Of a stretch of 64,000 bases of DNA, positions 11,301 through 21,995 are shown in pieces. The DNA comes from Spongilla lacustris. Taxonomy: Eukaryota; Porifera; Demospongiae; Spongillida; Spongillidae. Numbering within the stretch: position 1 is the first letter of the stretch; every line of letters begins with the position of its first letter. A program made the position numbers and the translations under genes. Location of the stretch: the NCBI GenBank assembly GCA_949361645.1, contig OX442417.1, positions 6,370,275 through 6,434,274 on the forward strand, in the 5' to 3' direction. The notes under the pieces were generated by a model. That model did no database searches. It worked only from the letters and a program-made list of their open reading frames with translations, and had not been told where the DNA came from.

Positions 11301-14300
11301 GGAAAAAATGTCCCCCCCTGGTAAAAGTGTCCCCTCAATAAATTATTGTTTTTTTTTTTATAAAATCGTTAATTGGCAACGATAAAGTGACGGTTGGAGC
11401 TAGAACTTTTTCTTGCGAAGTGTTTCATGGATTTCGACGACATTTTTAACTTTTTGGCTCATGGTCACTACCCAACTAGTCTCGTACCCAGGCCCACCAT
11501 GACGTCAGCGATTATCGCTTACAGTATAAACCCTACGACAGTAGTAAGCGCTAAACGCTTACGTCATTGTGGGTCTGGGTACGAGACTACTACCCAACTG
11601 CATTGTCCAAAGACCAAAAACGTTCCTTTCGGCGAAAGGCGACAGAAACCTACAATGTGGAGAAAGGAGTCTTGTATTACGCCAAAAAGGCTACGGGACC
11701 ATCGGATCGACTATGGAGGATTGTGATAAGTTGATAACAACCAATGATGAGCAGCGAAAGATAATGGAAACATGCGCGCGCATTGTGATGGTTTTTTGAC
11801 ATAAGTCCTTTTCTGTTTAGGCCAAGGCTTTGAAGAAAAGCTGTACGTTAGGCACGCAAAATTAATTAGCTGCATGAACGGCGATTTATACCTAGGCGGG
11901 AAAAGGTTGGTCCGCAGCTTTCGCCTTCTAAGAAAACTCTTCCAAATACAGTTTCATAGCCTGATAAAATCATTACCCTGGCTAAAAAGTAGTTGGGCGT
12001 GGCCCGCCCTTCGCGAAAGGTCGGGTTGGAAGCCTATACCCCATTTGTTCTGCTGCAACGGGGATTGGGTAACAATATCAACAATAGGATGTTCCTTAAG
12101 AGAAGTTAAAATGTTTGATAGTTTGATGCCCAAAGGACTTACCAGACAGAGCACAGGAACAGATAGCATGTATTCTTTGCACACGTGAGAAAACCCTGCA
12201 AGTGAAGCTATATGTCCAGTACAGAGACAAGAAGGAACTTGTGACTGTGGGCTATTTGAATTAGCTTTTGCAACCTCACTATGCAATGAAATTTGTCCTA
12301 CAGCAATGGCATATAATCAACAGTCAATGCGTAAGCAATACTAAGCATCTCTTACAATGCTTGGTTAATGGCAAGATGACTGAATTCCCTGGAAGGAAGA
12401 GAAAACCAAGAACCAAAAAGTCGGCAATAATTCCTGTTCATGTGTTTTGTAAGTGCAGACAACCTGAATGTGGTGAAATGGCAGAATGTGATCAATGTCA
12501 TGAATGGTTCCATAAGAAGTGTGAAAGCATTCCAGATATGGTTTGGCTACAACTGAAATCAAACATGGTATTGCGCGCAGTGAATGCTGTTCTCACTAGA
12601 ACATTGCATGCGTTTGTACGATGGCTTGAATTCATTCCTAGCTCTTTCATACACGATGTATTATTTCCATTCATCGATATCGAACGTTTTTACTCATTTA
12701 ATTGCTTTAATGTACACATACATTATATTATTTCTATGCAATTTGCATAATGTAAGTGAAGCGATATCGACTATTAATTATCGCGCGCGAAACTTATCTT
12801 GGGGGACATTTTCTCCTAGGCAAAAATGTCCCACGCTAGGGGGGAACTTTCTACTAGGGGGGACATTTTCTCCTAGGCAAAAATGTCCCCCACTAGGGGG
12901 GACATTTCTACCAGGGGGGACATTTTCTCCTAGGCAAAAATGTCCCCCCGGACATTCTTTCCTAGGAACCTTTGTCCGGGGGGACAGTGGTACCTAGGAA
13001 AAATTGTCCGGGGGACAGCCATTCCTAGGAAAAAATGTCCGGGGGGACAGTGAAAGGGGGGGACAGAATTTCCTACGACACCGGGTAGTGAGAAAGTACC
13101 GTTAGCTTTAACCAGCTAGAAGTAAGTTGTCGGTTAGACCTGGCGAAGGGATACTGGCTGAATTGCGCATATAGATCTATACAGGCGCGTAGCATGCAGG
13201 ACAAGGTTGTAAAATTGGGGAAGGGGGGGCTAAATGGATGGGAGGGTCACGAGGGTGCAAAGGGGGCGGCTCCCCCGGCTCCCCCTCTTGCAACAGCTAG
13301 GGGTTATGGGGGAGCGCTGTAAGCTCCCCCACCGGAGTCTGGGGCGGAGCCCCAATATCCCAGGAATTTAATGATTTTTTTTTTTTAATCCTCACGTGTG
13401 TACTACATACATGTACATGTATGTATAGGCTCTGGACGGTACTGTACCAATGTGCTTCGTGTACAGAGCGAGTCAGTACTAGAACCCTTGTACATCAGTA
13501 CTGAAAATTAAAAGGGGTACCCAAAAAAACTGGGGGAGGGGGCCCTTGCCTACGGGCCTGCTATTGGTGCTAAGCTTTTTAACTGCGATAAGCATGTCTG
13601 CCGCATTAGGATGCAACTCATTATTTATTGCAATTTGCCTATATGGTCATTGTTCAAATGACATGCACTTTCTAAATTTGATATAAATATTCATTTAACG
13701 CTTAACAGACTAACAGGGTGTTGTTTTTTTTTTGTGTGTGCAAATATGATTGACTAGGTAATAATTAACGATATCTGTTATCAAAATCCTCGTCAAAATC
13801 AGCAATAAAAAAGTGTTTCAGACCGAGGCGTGTCATTGAGTTTATACTATTACATTCGCCTAACATATTCATAGTTGTTGGATATGTTGGCAAATAAATA
13901 GCTACTTTGGAATGTATTGCACCTACAGTGTACAATACCGACGTATGTTATGCTCAGTGAAGTGCACTATAGAGTATAGTGTCATGCAGAATTACCAATT
14001 GTATATAACTGTATAGGTTCAAGTTTTTCTTTCAGCGAACTGTGTACAACACGTAACTATCAGAATACGTAATCCGACATCCTATATAGCTAACTGTCCT
14101 TTCTCACTACCCGGTGCACTTTTGGCAAGGCCGGTACATTTATCGCAACCAAAATTGTACCGCCCGGTGCAATTTTGGTTGCGAAAATTGTACCGGGCGG
14201 TACAATTTTCGCCCGGTACAATTTTTGCGTGACAAGCCACACCCTTGCTTATACACATAGGGTCTAGGGAAATATGAATTCGATCTATAATTGCATATAT

Positions 14301-17300
14301 GCACATCATGTAATGAGGAATACACATGTACATCAAAATTGGGTCAAATTGGCATGCAAATTAGCAAACAACACCCACGCGAACATGGCTACAAAACTAG
14401 TCCATGAGACAAAACAGACCATTTCTGAACAATCCCACTGTTTTAGCTTGTCGAATACCCCTGGCAAAAATCCATTACTACCCATAGCAGAGATTTATAT
14501 CCGGTGGTAAACAGCAAATACATCACCACCGCTAAGGGGTTGCATGTCTTTCAGCGCTCTGTCACCACTTCAGCTACAACCATTTCTAAGCCAAGCCATC
14601 AACCACCATGTTTCGTGTTATTTGCAAGCCAATTTGACCCATTTTTTGACGCATCCTCATTACATAATGTTGTGTGATGCAACCCGGCACAATTAATTGC
14701 TCATTAGTGTGTATGCACAAAGGTGTGGTTATGAAAGACTAGACACATAGCTACATGTAAGCCATGGAGCAAATACAGTGCACATGTACAATGTAGTGGT
14801 GTTATTATGATTTTTAAAAAAAAAACTTGAAACCAGGAACATGTATACATACAGTTAGACATGTATACACACAAGTACAGTGCACCAATTAATATGAAGG
14901 ACACTTGCCTGCTGCATTGGGTACTGTTGTTGTTGATGTAGGAGCAGAGGAGGCATTGGGTGGTAATGTAGGAGCAGAGGAGGTAAGGGGGACATTTGAG
15001 GTGGCTTGAGGTGCAGGGCTAGAGGCTTGCCCTGCAAGTACATCTTTGTTAAAAACACTCTCCAACATAACACGAAAGTTTTTTTTCTGTTCATAAATAG
15101 TTTTTTTTCCCCCAACATATACATTGTACATGTAGGAGTATTCAGTACATTGAATGTACCCACTAGTGATGTGAAGGGTATGAGGCTATGATGCACATGG
15201 GATCAATGCTCTAGTGGCAAATGTCACTTCCAACAGACAATATCATGTAAATGTAGTTGTGTTGTGTACAGCAGCTACATCTACTTGTACGTTTAAACCA
15301 TGTGCCACAGAAGATAGCTCTGTAGAAGTCATTATCATACAGCTCAAATCCATCCCACCAATAAGGCTTTTCTAGAAATGATGTTTATCAAACCTAGATC
15401 ATTTGTGTAAAGGGTGTTTTACTAACAATCATAGATGAGCACTCAAGAGAGCTGCACATGTAGGGTTATAGGGTAATACACTGCATATGTTACACATTAG
15501 GGTCTTCCAGGTGCAAAAAATAAAAAGCTTTGATTGCAGTGTCCTTGTGCACATGTTGTACATGCACAAGAACTCAATTAATTCTGCCTTTAGCACCACC
15601 ATACAGTAGCGATGTACTATAGCGAAGGATGGGGAATCACCTAATTATGCCTAATGAGAAGATCTTTTCTCACACAATTTCACAGTTATTTTTGCTACAT
15701 GTACCACATTGTTACAAATGGATAGCAGGCAACAGCCAGAACTAGATGCTATTTGGATCAGTTATTGTGAGAAAAGATCTTCTCATTAGGCGTAATTAGG
15801 TGATTCCACAACATTCACTACTGTTCCTACTTGTACTAGAAAGTACCTGCAGGGGTCAAGGTAAGGCACTATGAAAAAGGTATTGTTATACACTACTGTA
15901 TAACAGTGTGTAATAGTATACAGTAGTGTACATGTATATAGACATTATTGCGTATACGTGTGTATAACGTCTCAATAAGCAGTGTTATACACTGCTAATT
16001 GATGTTATACACTAGTGTATAACAACCCTTTTTACACAGTGCTAGGGTTACCATAAATCATAATCATTTGGGTGGTAGACTACCTTTGCAGCTATCATAA
16101 GGTTAGACTCTATAGTAACTTTTAAGATTTTATGATAGCTGTTATGATAGTCCTGCCACCTAAATGAAATGATTTATGGTTATAGACCCCTCACCTGTGT
16201 ACATATACAGACATCTACACCAAACCTGCATACATGTACATACACACATCTGTACCAAACCTGTGTACATACAGATATCTGTACCAAACCTGTATACATG
16301 TACATACACACATCTATACCAAACCTGTATACATGTACATACACACATCTCTTCCAAACCTGTGTACATACAGACATCTGTACCAAACCTGTGTACATAC
16401 ATGAGATGTAACTCTCTGTAATGGTATTCCCAGCACAGTTGATGGCCACCGCTGAGATGTTGTAAGTTGAGACATTCCTCAGTCCAGCGAAGGTGACCAC
16501 TGCAGATCCATTGGCCATGACCACAGGACTACTGGTGTAGCTGCTGTTACTGATGCTGACATTGTAGCTTGTAGGACGACCACCATTGGGGGAGGGGCTC
16601 ACCACCACTCGTACCATGTCTGGACCAATGGTTTGTGCCATAACATTTGGAGGTCCAGGAGGAGCTGAAGCGTTAGGGTTACTAACAGTTAAGAATATTA
16701 GATATACAATGTAGAAGATATGCATGTTTTAACATCATTCGGTGCATTTGATTCAAACACTTCACATAAAGTACATATTGAAATATGAATGATATTAAAA
16801 TTGTGTTTCAATTCACACAAATTCCACTGTTTTCTCCGATGAGGGGCATTGTATTTACTTTGCAGGACAAGCACTATTAGAAGTTGCATGCATGCACATT
16901 TGTTTATAAATTATTGTACAGATTGTCTGCCTGCGTGTTTTCGTTTATATTTGGTTTGGTCATATGAAATTCAATTGGCCCATATGCAACCTTTATTAAT
17001 TCAAATTCACATTACCAAGCCAAATAATCAAAGCAAACATGTGAGCCTCAGGCCTAAATGTATTCAAATTCACGTAACCAAGCATTACTAAAGTAAGCCC
17101 ATAATTTACAAATACATTTGGATGAATGTACATCACAGAATAAAATACAAGTACATTCAAATACATGTATAATCCATGATAATGTACATGTACATGTAAT
17201 ATGCACTACAATGTACCTGGCATAGTGGTGAACTTATTCACCTGACTTTACATGTACATGTACATGTAAATGTCATACATGTACATGCAGGAAATATACT

Positions 17301-18263
17301 GCAAGTACACGTACATGTAAGAACACAAGATACGTTGCTCATTTTTGAAATTTTATCTTTTTTGATCATGTGCAATCTATGCTGCTTGGAAGATGTAGTG
17401 TTCAGGAGATGTGTACATATATACTTTGTAAATGATGCATGTAATTGTATTGTGACATACACATGTATATTCGCTCTAAGTTTAGCAAAATAATACATTA
17501 ACATTCTTACCAACGACTGTTATTTGAGTGGTGTTCACAATGGCATTCTGACCACCCAAAGATCTGGTTCCAACCTGGATTACTGATGATGTCATACTGC
17601 TTGTGGCTGTCACTGACAAGGTACTTGTCAGACATGGATTGGATGCACCAGGGTCAGCATTGCTTGCCGTGTAGGGTCCACATGTCATGGTTGTGCCTTT
17701 GCAGGAACCTACAGTCTGAGGTAGTACAATGCTATCTGGTGTATTGGAGCCACTGCATGTTCCAGTGGGCAGTAGCCATATGTTGTTAGCAACAAGCTGG
17801 ACAGTTGATGTAAAGTTCATGCTGGCCCCTGGACAGACTACAGGAGGAGGACATGTCACCACAGTCCCATTAACCTGACAGATCAGTGTCTGGGCATGGA
17901 CTGGGGAAGAGAACAGACATTTGTCTTACACATAGAGTAAAATGTACAGACCAAGTTGTGTGTATGTACACACATGTAAGTCATATGTATGTACGTAGTC
18001 ATGTGAATTTACATACACGTGCCATCCTATCATGTGACAATCATGAGATAAAACACTGCACAAAAAAAGCAGTTACACATGTACAAATATTGGACATAAA
18101 ACATGTTACAAATGTACAAGTAGTAATTATCAATACTGTACACATAAAGCATATATTTGTATGCTGAATATAAACAATGAATTAAGATGCATGTTTTTAA
18201 TATGAACACCATAAACATACCTTGGACGAAGTAGCAAAGGAGAAACAGATTGAAGTACTTCAT
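8390..18263 (-). CDS. Type I membrane receptor with FN3 domain and two ITIM-like tyrosine motifs
   Basis: A seven-exon gene, 406 aa. Exons: 18263-18221, 17900-17511, 16664-16401, 15031-14909, 10924-10808, 9711-9539 and 8500-8390; every junction keeps phase. Residues 1-18 are a signal peptide (MKYFNLFLLCYFVQVHAQ). Exon 2 (15-144) is a Cys-containing ectodomain I cannot assign; it is Ig-sized. Exon 3 is an FN3 domain (starts PPGPPNVMAQ, ends with the YNISAVAINCAG strand). Exon 4 is a Ser/Thr/Pro stalk. Exon 5 has a membrane helix at about 280-305 followed by RKK. The tail holds DTPPPPP/PSRD repeats, then IVYASV (Y373) and VLYDKL (Y400), both fitting (I/V/L/S)xYxx(I/V/L). The FN3 and membrane exons are certain; the cytoplasmic joins rest on phase and splice signals. 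The exon 4 donor is GC (GCAAGT). I infer a surface adhesion or recognition receptor that signals through SH2 phosphatases. Confidence 0.75.
8690..8866. repeat. 18-22 bp minisatellite (TGGCTGGGTGTGGCTAT)
   Basis: About nine direct copies of TGGCTGGGTGTGGCTAT, some with GGTAG and some with TAG as spacer. It lies in the last intron of the receptor gene. Confidence 0.9.
10400..10715. repeat. 27-28 bp minisatellite in a receptor intron
   Basis: About 11 copies of CTGTACAGCCTACATACATG followed by TACCACTA. Because the period is near a multiple of three, all plus frames read open as artificial YSLHTCTTTV-like repeats. These are not genes. Confidence 0.9.
11477..11589. mobile_element. 113-bp Mutator-like MITE with 9-bp target duplication
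   Basis: The termini TAGTCTCGTACCCAGGCCCA and the inverse TGGGTCTGGGTACGAGACTA flank a palindromic core (GCTTACAG..GCGCTAAACGCTTACG). Direct repeats CTACCCAAC lie at 11468-11476 and 11590-11598. A 9-bp duplication is typical of Mutator-like elements. It is the best-preserved member of the TAGTCTCGTA family in the window. Confidence 0.85.
12037..12561 (+). pseudogene. Transposon-borne Ulp1-like (C48) protease plus PHD finger, broken
   Basis: From about 12059 the plus strand reads DWVTISTIGC..VKMFDSLM, then after a TGA at 12187 CPVQRQEGTCDCGLFELAFA, then after a roughly 10-base indel near 12334 HLLQCLVNGKMTEFPGRKRK and a PHD-type finger (FCKCRQPECGEMAECDQCH, WFHKKC). Q-x4-D-C-G and V-x-x-x-D-S fit the oxyanion Gln, Cys and Asp of the Ulp1/C48 fold. 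The usual His before W-(I/V)-T is Asp here. The PHD stops before its last two cysteines. An in-frame stop, a frameshift and the lost His make it nonfunctional. Similar protease-PHD proteins occur in animal DNA transposons, and I infer this is the inner element's own gene. Confidence 0.7.
13083..14105. other. Remaining outer-element body, no ORF
   Basis: G-rich then AT-rich sequence without coding potential. Its first bases (CCGGGTAGTGAGAAAG) are the inverse of the stretch ending near 14113, so this is a loop between inverted arms of the outer element. Confidence 0.5.
15633..15807. mobile_element. 175-bp foldback element (GGAATCACCTAATTATGCC)
   Basis: The left arm GGAATCACCTAATTATGCCTAATGAGAAGATCTTTTCTCACA has a near-perfect inverse at the right end. 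The loop is about 80 bp. No target duplication was identified. Confidence 0.75.
15867..16041. mobile_element. MITE copy 1, termini CACTATGAAAAAGG / CTTTTTACACAGTG
   Basis: The arms pair with each other (AAAAAGGTATTGTTATACAC with GTGTATAACAACCCTTTTT), and the core is full of TATACAC/GTGTATA palindromes. A second copy lies at 34690-34841 with the same order of internal motifs (GCGTATACGTGTGTATAA). Confidence 0.8.
16048..16182. mobile_element. 135-bp foldback element (TTACCATAAATCAT..ATGATTTATGGTTA)
   Basis: The inverted arms begin TTACCATAAATCATAATCAT and continue into GGGTGGTAGACTACC and GCTATCATAA pairs. It starts six bases after the MITE ending at 16041. Confidence 0.7.
16195..16400. repeat. 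About 30-36 bp minisatellite next to the FN3 exon
   Basis: About seven copies of CATCTGTACCAAACCTGTGT followed by ACATACA. The array runs straight into the splice donor of the receptor's FN3 exon (donor at 16400 on the minus strand), so the donor GTATGTACAC is itself a repeat-unit sequence. Confidence 0.85.
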
Positions 18264-19051
18264 TGCCTAAAAAACCACACAGGTACAAATCAACACCCAC
18301 ATAAAACTAAAACCAATGTTAATAAACATCATGATTATTAAGAAGAATAGAGCAAAATTTCATGCTAGTAATATGAAATATGAGCCTAATTATTATTATT
18401 TTCAGATTCTTGAATAAATTTGATTGAAAATTTCCCCCACAGCCCTTATCACTAAATTTTATACAGGCATTTCATGTACATCATCTGTGGACTATAAATA
18501 CTTTTTTAAAATAATAAGGTTAATTAATACATGGTACCGACAATAACCACATGTACAGATGCTATTGAAGCCCATGAAATCTAAGCCATGCATGTATGCT
18601 GAACTTAAAAGATTCTTTAAAAGCTTACTTTTACATATCAGCATTATAGAATATCTAAATTACATGTACATGTAAATGTACATAACTACTTTGGTGTCAT
18701 CTGGCTCTTTCCATTGCCAAGGATGAAATCTGGCGAACACTTACTTCTTAAAGCATGGTACATGCACCTGATGGAGGGATGGACCATCTAGGTCCCCCCA
18801 CTGGGGCTATGGCCTATTCGAATACGAGTTCCATGTCTAAGGTGTTAACCCGGCGTAACATAACTCATAAACGTGTAGAACTTGAATTCTGCTTGAAGCA
18901 GACATGAAAAAATGAGCACATAAATAAGGTACATGCCGAGCAATTTACGTTCACAGCAGTTATAACAGCCAGTACTGCTAACAATACGTTTCAAAGGCAC
19001 AGCTGGACTGTGTGTCCTCTTTATGTCTGGGTTTTAAATATATGGACATGT

Positions 19052-19251
19052 NNNNNNNNNNNNNNNNNNNNNNNNNNNNNNNNNNNNNNNNNNNNNNNNN
19101 NNNNNNNNNNNNNNNNNNNNNNNNNNNNNNNNNNNNNNNNNNNNNNNNNNNNNNNNNNNNNNNNNNNNNNNNNNNNNNNNNNNNNNNNNNNNNNNNNNNN
19201 NNNNNNNNNNNNNNNNNNNNNNNNNNNNNNNNNNNNNNNNNNNNNNNNNNN
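19052..19251. other. 200-N assembly gap
   Basis: Exactly 200 N, a conventional scaffold-gap length. Any open frame crossing it is meaningless. A 29-base G run begins 41 bases after the gap and may explain the assembly break. Confidence 0.99.
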
Positions 19252-19291
19252 ATATGCTTCGTGACCATAGGCGTCTGCTCGATGAGGCGCA

Positions 19292-19292
<1 letters not shown>

Positions 19293-19321
<29 letters not shown>
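19293..19321. repeat. Poly-G run
   Basis: An uninterrupted run of 29 G, next to the gap. Confidence 0.95.
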
Positions 19322-19322
<1 letters not shown>

Positions 19323-19457
19323 GTATGCCCACCTCCCCTGCGTACCCCAACTAATTAATTAATTAATATCCATAGCATTAATATACCGGTTAACAATCGA
19401 TTGCATTGAGCACCTACTTTGTTATTGAACGGCACAGCAATCTATATGCATGGGGAC

Positions 19458-19513
19458 TAGTTGGGCGTAGCCCGACCTTCGCGTATTGGTGGAGGTCGGG
19501 CTACGCCCAACTA
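19458..19513. mobile_element. 56-bp minimal palindromic MITE with perfect 9-bp target duplication
   Basis: TAGTTGGGCGTAGCCCGACC and its inverse GGTCGGGCTACGCCCAACTA are separated by only about 16 bases. Direct repeats CATGGGGAC flank it at 19449-19457 and 19514-19522. It is practically two TIRs with nothing between them, from the same family as 50001-50543. A one-ended relic lies near 11992. Confidence 0.9.
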
Positions 19514-19946
19514 CATGGGGACTACGACTGAGTGATTCCCCGTTGAGTGGTATATGCCGTTCAATAGCGATGGCTTAATTGTTACTTCAAAGCTGGGTAC
19601 TTGTTATAGTGCTGTCGGCAGCACTGAATTTGTTCTGAATCTGCATGTGGCTTTTATGTTGAAATATTCCATGCACTGCACTGAAAGCGCGCGGGAGGGT
19701 TGGTTGATGTAATAATCTACGTTGCCTCCGGAGCCCTGGATACAAATGAGCGGAAGCCTATATGTGTATTACCCGGCTGAGCACATGCAGACTGATGCAG
19801 TGAAGAAAGTTTCCTAGCGTGTCTCAAAATTACATTGCGATCGACAGGTCAATCATTAAGTCCTGTATGATACGAAGAAACAGTTGTGTACTACTTGCAT
19901 GACCCATTCATCGTTTGTATATGCTCAACATGTTTTTATTATTATT

Positions 19947-20764
19947 TGGGACAGTTTCCGCGAAAATGTCACCCTTTTATAATATTATAAGGTTATAAAA
20001 ATGCTTCTTGTTTGAATGGCTATATCTTCCGAACGCTACACGCTATCGACTTTCTATTTTCCACAGTTCATACTACACTATTTCTCTATGACAAATTGCA
20101 TTTTGAAGTCTTGCACTTGCTCCACGCTAGTATTGCAACGTTCGATACCCGACCGAGTTCAAACCCGCCATAACTTTAGGTAGGAGTTATCAAATCGCTT
20201 CAAATTCGGTTTGTAGGTACAGAGGTCCTGTACCTATCGATTTGTACTGTTCGCTAATTTTTATGCCATCCGTTACGGAGATACAGTTGAACAAACTACG
20301 TGCACTTTTTTCCGCTTGATACGCGCCAATGTTATAATCCCCGCCTCCCATACATTGAGCGGGACGCGATATGCCAAAATCATTGGCGCGAATCGAGCGG
20401 GAAAAGTGGACGTACTTTGTTCAAATGTATCTCCGTAACGGATGGCATAAAAATTAACGAACAGAACAAATCGATAGGTATAGGACCTTTGTACCTATAA
20501 ACCGAATTTTAAGCGATTTGATTACTCCTACCTAAAGTTATAGGGGGTTTGAACCCGGTCGGGTATCGAACATTGCAATATTGGTGTGGAGCAAGTGTAA
20601 GACTCCAAAAAGCAACTATTCATATAGAAATGGTGTAGTATGAAGTATTGAAAATAGAAAGTCGATAGCGTGTAGCGTTCCGAAGATATAGCCATTCAAA
20701 CAAGAAGCATTTTTATAACCTTATAATATTATAAAAGGGTGACATTTTCGCGGAAACTGTCCCA
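19947..20764. mobile_element. 818-bp foldback element, arms about 400 bp
   Basis: The left arm starting TGGGACAGTTTCCGCGAAAA is matched throughout by the inverse of the right arm ending TTTTCGCGGAAACTGTCCCA. The centre is near 20350. Arms differ by scattered substitutions. TTTTATTATTATT flanks both sides (19934-19946 and 20765-20777), but being low-complexity it is weak evidence of a target duplication. No coding capacity. Confidence 0.85.
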
Positions 20765-21585
20765 TTTTATTATTATTAACTATACTAAGTACCTAAGGCT
20801 AAGCCTAACTAATGCTTCAGACTGACATAGGCTACTCAAATGATTGGGGCATGCAGACTTCTCGACAAAATAGCTCTTGCTATGCCACGAGTTAGCACCA
20901 GACTAAGTCTGCCAAAAGATCAGCAGTGACCTTACTTTTCGGCAGAGAAACACAGATGGCAAGCCGAGTGGCTGTTACAAAGTGTAACGGCTGACGGACG
21001 CTAACTGACCGTTGAGAAAGTTCCTACATCATTGTTGAATTTTTGTATATTTGCGTGGTTTGTTAGAAATTTCCCTTTAAAAAATCAAGTTAAAAGTATA
21101 TGACAAAACGTGTGTATATTAAGGGGGGGCAAATGGGATGCCAGCTACTAGTCACCATGCAGTATCCCGTACTCGTGCAGCTTCTTCCGCAGCTTGTATA
21201 TATGCCCACGTTCGCAAATTCATTTAAACTTAGATTGAATGTCAACCGACAAGTATACATCAAAACCGATACTCAAATCCTGACCCCTTAGACAGGGAGG
21301 ATTTGACAGCGTATACAGCGGTATAGTGCTAGTTTGATACAACACAATGTCAAATCCCGACCCCCCTTGCCCGGCACTCGTGTTGTATGTATGAGGGGGG
21401 ACCCACATACATGTATAATACATATATGCAGTGTATGGCATCCAGCCTTAGCATATGCGCACCAACAATGGGCATAAACACTCACACAAACACACACATG
21501 CATGTACATGTATAACGCTCACAAACATCGGAGTACAATTGGAACAATATATATATATTTAAATATATACAGTTACAGGTGCATG

Positions 21586-21914
21586 TCAGCAGCCACAGCC
21601 TTTCCCTCCAGAAGATGCCCTCGCTTCCACACTGGCAGTGACTCCAACAGTATCAGTAGCTTCTGAGGTCTAGAATTTTGAAAAAAATAATACAATTCGC
21701 CATATTCTGCTCACTGGTAATTTATGAGGCTCCAATGTTTTTAGTTACTTCATTGCAATACCAATCAATTTATTCTGATCTTACACATAAATTCACCATA
21801 CCTCCAAGCAACTATAGATACCCATATTTCTAAGATATCCTGAGAGAGGTTAGTTCCCTGGCCATCAGTACAATATTCTATACAAGGTTTCCCAAATGAA
21901 TAAGAATTTCCGCT

Positions 21915-21995
<81 letters not shown>

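Larger units (their letters stand above)
11211..13082. mobile_element. Inner nested transposon, TIR GGTGTCG..CGACACC, carrying an Ulp1/PHD relic
   Basis: The ends read GGTGTCGGAGGAATGGCTGT on the left and the inverse of GGTGTCGTAGGAAATTCTGT on the right. Subterminal GGGGACATTTTTxCCTAGG units repeat many times (11230-11335 and 12799-13070) in opposite orientations. Outer-element sequence resumes directly after it (CCGGGTAG, which matches the mirrored arm at 14105). The target duplication is unclear, CG at most. Inside are a 113-bp MITE (11477-11589) and a decayed coding region (12037-12561). Confidence 0.75.
11098..14234. mobile_element. Outer DNA transposon with long TIRs (TGTCACGCAAAAATTGTACC)
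   Basis: The left end TGTCACGCAAAAATTGTACC is mirrored at the right end (GGTACAATTTTTGCGTGACA, ending 14234). The inner arms repeat ATTGTACCGCCCGGTACAAT palindromes in both orientations. AGCC flanks both ends (11094-11097 and 14235-14238), giving a candidate 4-bp target duplication. Without the inner insertion (11211-13082) the element is about 1.27 kb and has no ORF, so it is non-autonomous. It sits in the receptor intron between the stalk and transmembrane exons. Confidence 0.75.
18264..21585. other. Intergenic region, no gene seen, contains scaffold gap
   Basis: AT-rich intergenic sequence between the receptor and the first Rab gene. It holds the gap (19052-19251), a poly-G run (19293-19321), a 56-bp MITE (19458) and an 818-bp foldback (19947). 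I see no exon. Confidence 0.6.

Noticed and set aside
18978..19362. ORFs crossing the N run
   Set aside because: They consist mainly of undetermined residues.
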